From Streptomyces sp. MST-110588 (GTDB taxonomy: Bacteria; Actinomycetota; Actinomycetes; Streptomycetales; Streptomycetaceae), in NCBI RefSeq assembly GCF_022695595.1, contig NZ_CP074380.1, positions 1,488,001-1,552,000 of the forward strand: a DNA stretch of 64,000 nt. The letters run 5' to 3'. Of this stretch, positions 60,866 to 64,000 are shown piece by piece (within the stretch, counting starts at the first letter, position 1; every line of letters begins with the position of its first letter). The notes under the pieces are model-generated. The model was given only the letters and a program-made list of their open reading frames with translations, searched no databases and was not told the origin of the DNA. Made by a program: the position numbers and the translations under genes.

Positions 60866-62539
60866 ATGGCAGATACCACTCACACGGTCACCAACCAGCC
60901 TCCGCCCCTGGTGGGACACGATGTCTTCGCCACGGACGCGGCGCTCACCGAGGGCGTGGAGCGGTACGTGACCCCCGCCCTGCACAAGGAGGTCACCACC
61001 GAGCTGAGTGAGCTGGGACGGGCGGCCGGTTCGGAGCACGCCCGGCGGTGGGGCGCGCTGGCCAATGACCATCCGCCCGTACTGCGCACCCACGACCGCT
61101 ACGGCAACCGCCTGGACGAGGTGGAGTACCACCCGGCCTACCACCGGCTTCTGGGGCACGCCGTCTCCTCCGGGCTCACCGCCGCCTGGACCCGCCCGCA
61201 GGGCCACCTGCGGCGCGCCGCGGGGTTCCTGGTGTGGACACAGGCCGACGCGGGGCACGGCTGCCCGCTGTCGATGACCCATGCGGCGGTGCCCACGCTC
61301 CGTACGGATCCGGCGCTGGCGGCCGAGTGGGAGCCGCTGCTGACCTCCCAGGTGTACGAGCCGGGGCTGCGGCCGATGGGCGCCAAGCCGGGCGCGCTCG
61401 CCGGGATGGCGATGACGGAGAAGCAGGGCGGCAGCGACGTACGGACCAACACCACCCGCGCCGAGCCGCTGGCCGAGGACGGCACGTATCTGCTCACCGG
61501 GCACAAGTGGTTCTGTTCGGCGCCGATGTCGGACGTCTTCCTGGTGCTGGCGCGGGCCCCGGGCGGGCTGACGTGTTTCCTGCTGCCCCGGACGCTGCCG
61601 GACGGGACCCGTAACTCCTTCCGCATCCAGCGGCTCAAGGACAAGCTCGGCAACCGCTCCAACGCCTCGGCGGAGGTCGAGTTCGACGGGCGGACCTGGG
61701 CGCGGCGGGTGGGTGAGGAAGGGCGCGGGCTGGCGACGATCCTCGGGATGGTCGCGGCGACCCGGCTGGACTGCGTGCTGGGGTCGGCGGCGGTGATGCG
61801 GCAGGCGGTGGCCCAGGCGCTGCACCATACGGCGTACCGGGAGGCGTTCGGGAGCAAGCTGGCCGACCAGCCGCTGATGCGCAACGTCCTGGCGGACCTG
61901 GCGCTGGAGTCGGAGGCGGCCACCGCGCTCGCGCTGCGGCTGGCCGCCGCCTACGACGCGGGCACCGAGGCGGACACCGGGCCGGACACCGGGTCCGAGC
62001 GGCACTTCCTGCGCCTGGCGGTCCCGGCGGCGAAGTTCTGGGTGACCAAGCGGTGCACCCCGGTGGTCGCGGAGGCGCTGGAGTGCCTGGGCGGCAACGG
62101 GTACGTCGAGGAGTCGGGCCTGCCGCGGCTGCTGCGCGAGTCGCCGCTGAACTCCATCTGGGAGGGCGCGGGCAACATCCAGGCGCTGGACGTACTGCGG
62201 GCGCTGCGCCGTGAGCCCGCCGCGCTCGACGCCGTGCTGAGCGAAATCGGTACGGCGCGGGGCGTGGACCACCGCTTCGACGGCGCGGTCAAGGGGCTGC
62301 TGACGGAACTCGCCGACCTGGAGGGCATCGAGGCGCGGGCGCGCCGGCTGGCGGAGCGGCTGGCGCTGGTGCTCCAGGGCTCGCTGCTGCTGCGGTACGC
62401 GCCGCCGGAGGTGTCGGACGCCTTCTGCGCGTCCCGGCTGGGCGGCGACCACGGCACGTCCTTCGGCACGCTGCCGCGCACCCTGGCGCTGCGGGCGATC
62501 GCGGAGCGGGCCCGGCCGGTGCTGCCGGAGGCGGGGTAG
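60866..62539 (+). CDS. AidB-like acyl-CoA dehydrogenase family protein
   Basis: 557 residues, longer than ordinary acyl-CoA dehydrogenases because of the AidB-type N- and C-terminal extensions. Blocks: GHAVSSGLTAAWTRPQGHLR, QADAGHGCPLSMTHAAVPTL, GMAMTEKQGGSDVRTNTTRA (flavin-binding), LTGHKWFCSAPMSDVFLVLA, RIQRLKDKLGNRSNASAEVE, MVAATRLDCVLGSAAVMRQA and ALECLGGNGYVEESGLPRLL. AidB belongs to the adaptive response to alkylation and binds DNA through its C-terminal domain; Ada-AlkA lies 8 kb away. The ATG at 60866 was chosen because homology starts there; the much longer upstream frame is spurious. Ends before a strong terminator. Confidence 0.92.
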   Translation: MADTTHTVTNQPPPLVGHDVFATDAALTEGVERYVTPALHKEVTTELSELGRAAGSEHARRWGALANDHPPVLRTHDRYGNRLDEVEYHPAYHRLLGHAVSSGLTAAWTRPQGHLRRAAGFLVWTQADAGHGCPLSMTHAAVPTLRTDPALAAEWEPLLTSQVYEPGLRPMGAKPGALAGMAMTEKQGGSDVRTNTTRAEPLAEDGTYLLTGHKWFCSAPMSDVFLVLARAPGGLTCFLLPRTLPDGTRNSFRIQRLKDKLGNRSNASAEVEFDGRTWARRVGEEGRGLATILGMVAATRLDCVLGSAAVMRQAVAQALHHTAYREAFGSKLADQPLMRNVLADLALESEAATALALRLAAAYDAGTEADTGPDTGSERHFLRLAVPAAKFWVTKRCTPVVAEALECLGGNGYVEESGLPRLLRESPLNSIWEGAGNIQALDVLRALRREPAALDAVLSEIGTARGVDHRFDGAVKGLLTELADLEGIEARARRLAERLALVLQGSLLLRYAPPEVSDAFCASRLGGDHGTSFGTLPRTLALRAIAERARPVLPEAG

Positions 62540-62631
62540 ACCGGTGACGGCCGGAGGCGAGACAGACCGGTGACGGCCGGCGCGGTGGCGTACGGGGCCG
62601 GGTGGCGTACGGAGCACCGGCATACCGGCAC

Positions 62632-62680
62632 GGCGGCGGAGCCTCTCCTCGGAGGAGGGCGGGGGTCGGGCTCCGCCGCC
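62632..62680 (+). terminator. Strong hairpin downstream of the AidB-like gene
   Basis: Perfect 12-bp arms GGCGGCGGAGCC (62632-62643) and GGCTCCGCCGCC (62669-62680) enclose a smaller CTCCTC/GGAGGAG stem. Between the aidB stop and this hairpin is a GACCGGTGACGGCCGG direct repeat. The rest of 62540-62922 has no gene and carries the promoter region of the next regulator. Confidence 0.65.
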
Positions 62681-62922
62681 GCGCCGGTCAGGAGCGGTGC
62701 CGCGCCGACTCGGCACCCCTGCGGGTTCCGGAACCGGTACGCCGCACCGACACCGGAACGCCACTGTCCTCGTACGGCCGCGCGCGGACAACGGTTGCGG
62801 CCCGTTGCACCGGCTCCGGACAATGCCTCGTCACCATCCGCCCGCCCACGGCGCCGTCGGCGGGACCCGTACGGCCCCGGCCGCACACCACGGCCGTGCA
62901 CACGTGCACAACGGAGAGCAGT

Positions 62923-64000
62923 GTGAGCAGCAAACCGACCGACACCGGCATCTGCCCGTCCCCGGACGTGCGCGAGACGGCACGGCGGCTCGCCTCGGCC
63001 CGTGAGAGCGCGCTGTGCGACGGCGAGGTGCCCGCCGCCGCCCGCGCGGTCATCGGCGAATCCTGGCGCCGGGCCCTGGGCTCGGGCGTGGACCCCGAAC
63101 GCGACCGCCGCCGCACGCCGCTCCCCGTCGAGGAGCTGGAGCACCGCCGGCGGGCCTCCCCGTTGGCGGCGCTGCTGCCCGCGCTCGAAGGGAGTCTGCT
63201 GCCGGCCGCGGAGGCCGCACAGCAGATCATGGTGGTGGCGGACGCCGAGGGGCGGGTGCTGTGGCGGGAGGGCAGCGCGCCGGTCCGGCGGCTGGCCGAC
63301 CGGCACGGTTTCGAGACGGGCGCGGACTGGACCGAGGCCGTCGTGGGCACCAACGCGATCGGCACGGCGCTGGTCGCCCGCCGCCCCGTCCTGGTGCACT
63401 CCGCCGAGCACTTCGTACGGAGCCACCACCAGTGGACCTGCGCCGCGGCCCCGCTCCGCGACGCCCGCAACGGCCGGCTGCTGGGCGTCGTGGACGTCAG
63501 CGGCCCCGCGCACACCTTCCACCCCACGACCCTCTCGCTGGTCACCGCCGTCGCCCGGCTGGCGGAGGAGGAATTACGGGCCCGGCACCGGCTGGCCCTG
63601 GACCGGCTGCGGGCGGTCGCCGCCCCCGTCCTGGCCCGGGTCCAGGGGCAGGCACTGGCCGTCGACAAGGACGGCTGGACGGCGGCGGTCACCGGGACCG
63701 CACCGCCGGAACGGGTGGCACTGCCCAAGGGCGTACGGGCCGGGGCGGTATGGCTGCCCCGCTACGGCACCTGCGCGCTGGAGCCGCTGCCCGGCGGCTG
63801 GCTGGTCCGCGTCGGGGCCCCGGCCGCCGCCCCGGGCCGAGCCGGGCGCTGCTGGACCTCAGCGGGCCTTCCCGGTGGACGATCGAGGTCGCCGGCGCGG
63901 CGGGCACCTGGTCACACACGCTCAGCCCGCGCCACGCGGAGCTGCTGTTCGTCCTCGCCACCCGGCCGGAGGGGCGCAGCGCCGCCCAACTGGCGCAGGA
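62923..64000 (+). CDS. GAF-domain transcriptional regulator with TTA codon, cut by the right edge
   Basis: GTG start at 62923 with GGAGAG upstream; incomplete at the 3' end. The N-terminal helical part has VIGESWRRALGSGVDPERDR, as in AcoR-type activators. The GAF domain follows (IMVVADAEGRVLWREGSAPV, VVGTNAIGTALVARRPVLVH, CAAAPLRDARNGRLLGVVDV). The frame then breaks: the expected ALLDLSGPSRWTIEVAGAAG and TLSPRHAELLFVLATRPEGR, a wHTH-like C-terminus, is reached by adding one C to the CCCC at 63830-63833. A TTA leucine codon at 63574-63576 predicts bldA-dependent translation. No AAA+ sigma-54 domain is seen. Target unknown; the aidB gene is the nearest candidate. Confidence 0.8.
   Translation, partial: MSSKPTDTGICPSPDVRETARRLASARESALCDGEVPAAARAVIGESWRRALGSGVDPERDRRRTPLPVEELEHRRRASPLAALLPALEGSLLPAAEAAQQIMVVADAEGRVLWREGSAPVRRLADRHGFETGADWTEAVVGTNAIGTALVARRPVLVHSAEHFVRSHHQWTCAAAPLRDARNGRLLGVVDVSGPAHTFHPTTLSLVTAVARLAEEELRARHRLALDRLRAVAAPVLARVQGQALAVDKDGWTAAVTGTAPPERVALPKGVRAGAVWLPRYGTCALEPLPGGWLVRVGAPAAAPGRAGRCWTSAGLPGGRSRSPARRAPGHTRSARATRSCCSSSPPGRRGAAPPNWRR

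Overview
The window is chromosomal DNA of very high G+C content from an actinomycete, almost certainly a Streptomyces. The evidence is the extreme third-position GC bias, the frequent GTG and TTG starts, the rare in-frame TTA codons confined to two regulatory genes, a DtxR/DmdR-type iron box, and the gene families present. No tRNA, rRNA, CRISPR array, prophage or complete insertion sequence was found.

Layout. (a) 1-7.2 kb is purine and glyoxylate catabolism: a purine permease (cut by the left edge), uricase, a fused OHCU decarboxylase/HIU hydrolase ORF, a small HTH regulator with a thiamine-binding-like partner, hydroxypyruvate isomerase, tartronate semialdehyde reductase and a catalase. One identical 15-bp palindrome lies on the -35 element of both the urate operon and the catalase gene. 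(b) 7.3-11 kb holds small accessory enzymes and an acyl-CoA synthetase. (c) 11.1-16.8 kb is a co-directional minus-strand island that looks dedicated to a surface sugar or glycopolymer: polysaccharide deacetylase, nucleotidyltransferase, SDR epimerase, GT2 glycosyltransferase, an EspR-like XRE regulator and a LuxR regulator carrying a TTA codon. (d) 17-31 kb is mixed: an acyl-CoA synthetase diverging from a GAF-LuxR regulator, a secreted protein-arginine deiminase, PRC-barrel and tautomerase proteins, LysR, an Eis-like acetyltransferase, a PLL-like beta-propeller, MgtC, an EEP hydrolase, and an HxlR/MFS divergent pair. (e) 31-40 kb is the xanthine dehydrogenase locus (XdhC, permease, three structural subunits, divergent PucR). 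(f) 40-48 kb holds a TPR protein, a methyltransferase, a small exported protein, a GntR regulator, an iron-box-controlled FhuF-like protein, a DUF2637 protein and an anti-sigma-type ATPase. (g) 48-64 kb holds PoxB, a PP2C-like protein, Ada-AlkA, RsgA, a TIM-barrel hydrolase, TetR, remnants of a protocatechuate/beta-ketoadipate cluster, a YihY membrane protein, an AidB-like dehydrogenase and a GAF regulator cut by the right edge.

How the genes work together. Regions (a) and (e) together run from hypoxanthine/xanthine to urate to allantoin. The glyoxylate released further down is handled by Hyi and GlxR, and catalase would remove the peroxide made by uricase.

Cautions. At least nine single-base frameshifts interrupt otherwise good genes, eight of them after 47 kb. 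Most sit in C or G runs of four or more, so base-calling error is the simplest explanation, although real decay cannot be excluded. The window is also rich in short tandem repeats, both between genes and in interdomain linkers. All functions are inferred from recognised motifs; no database search was run.
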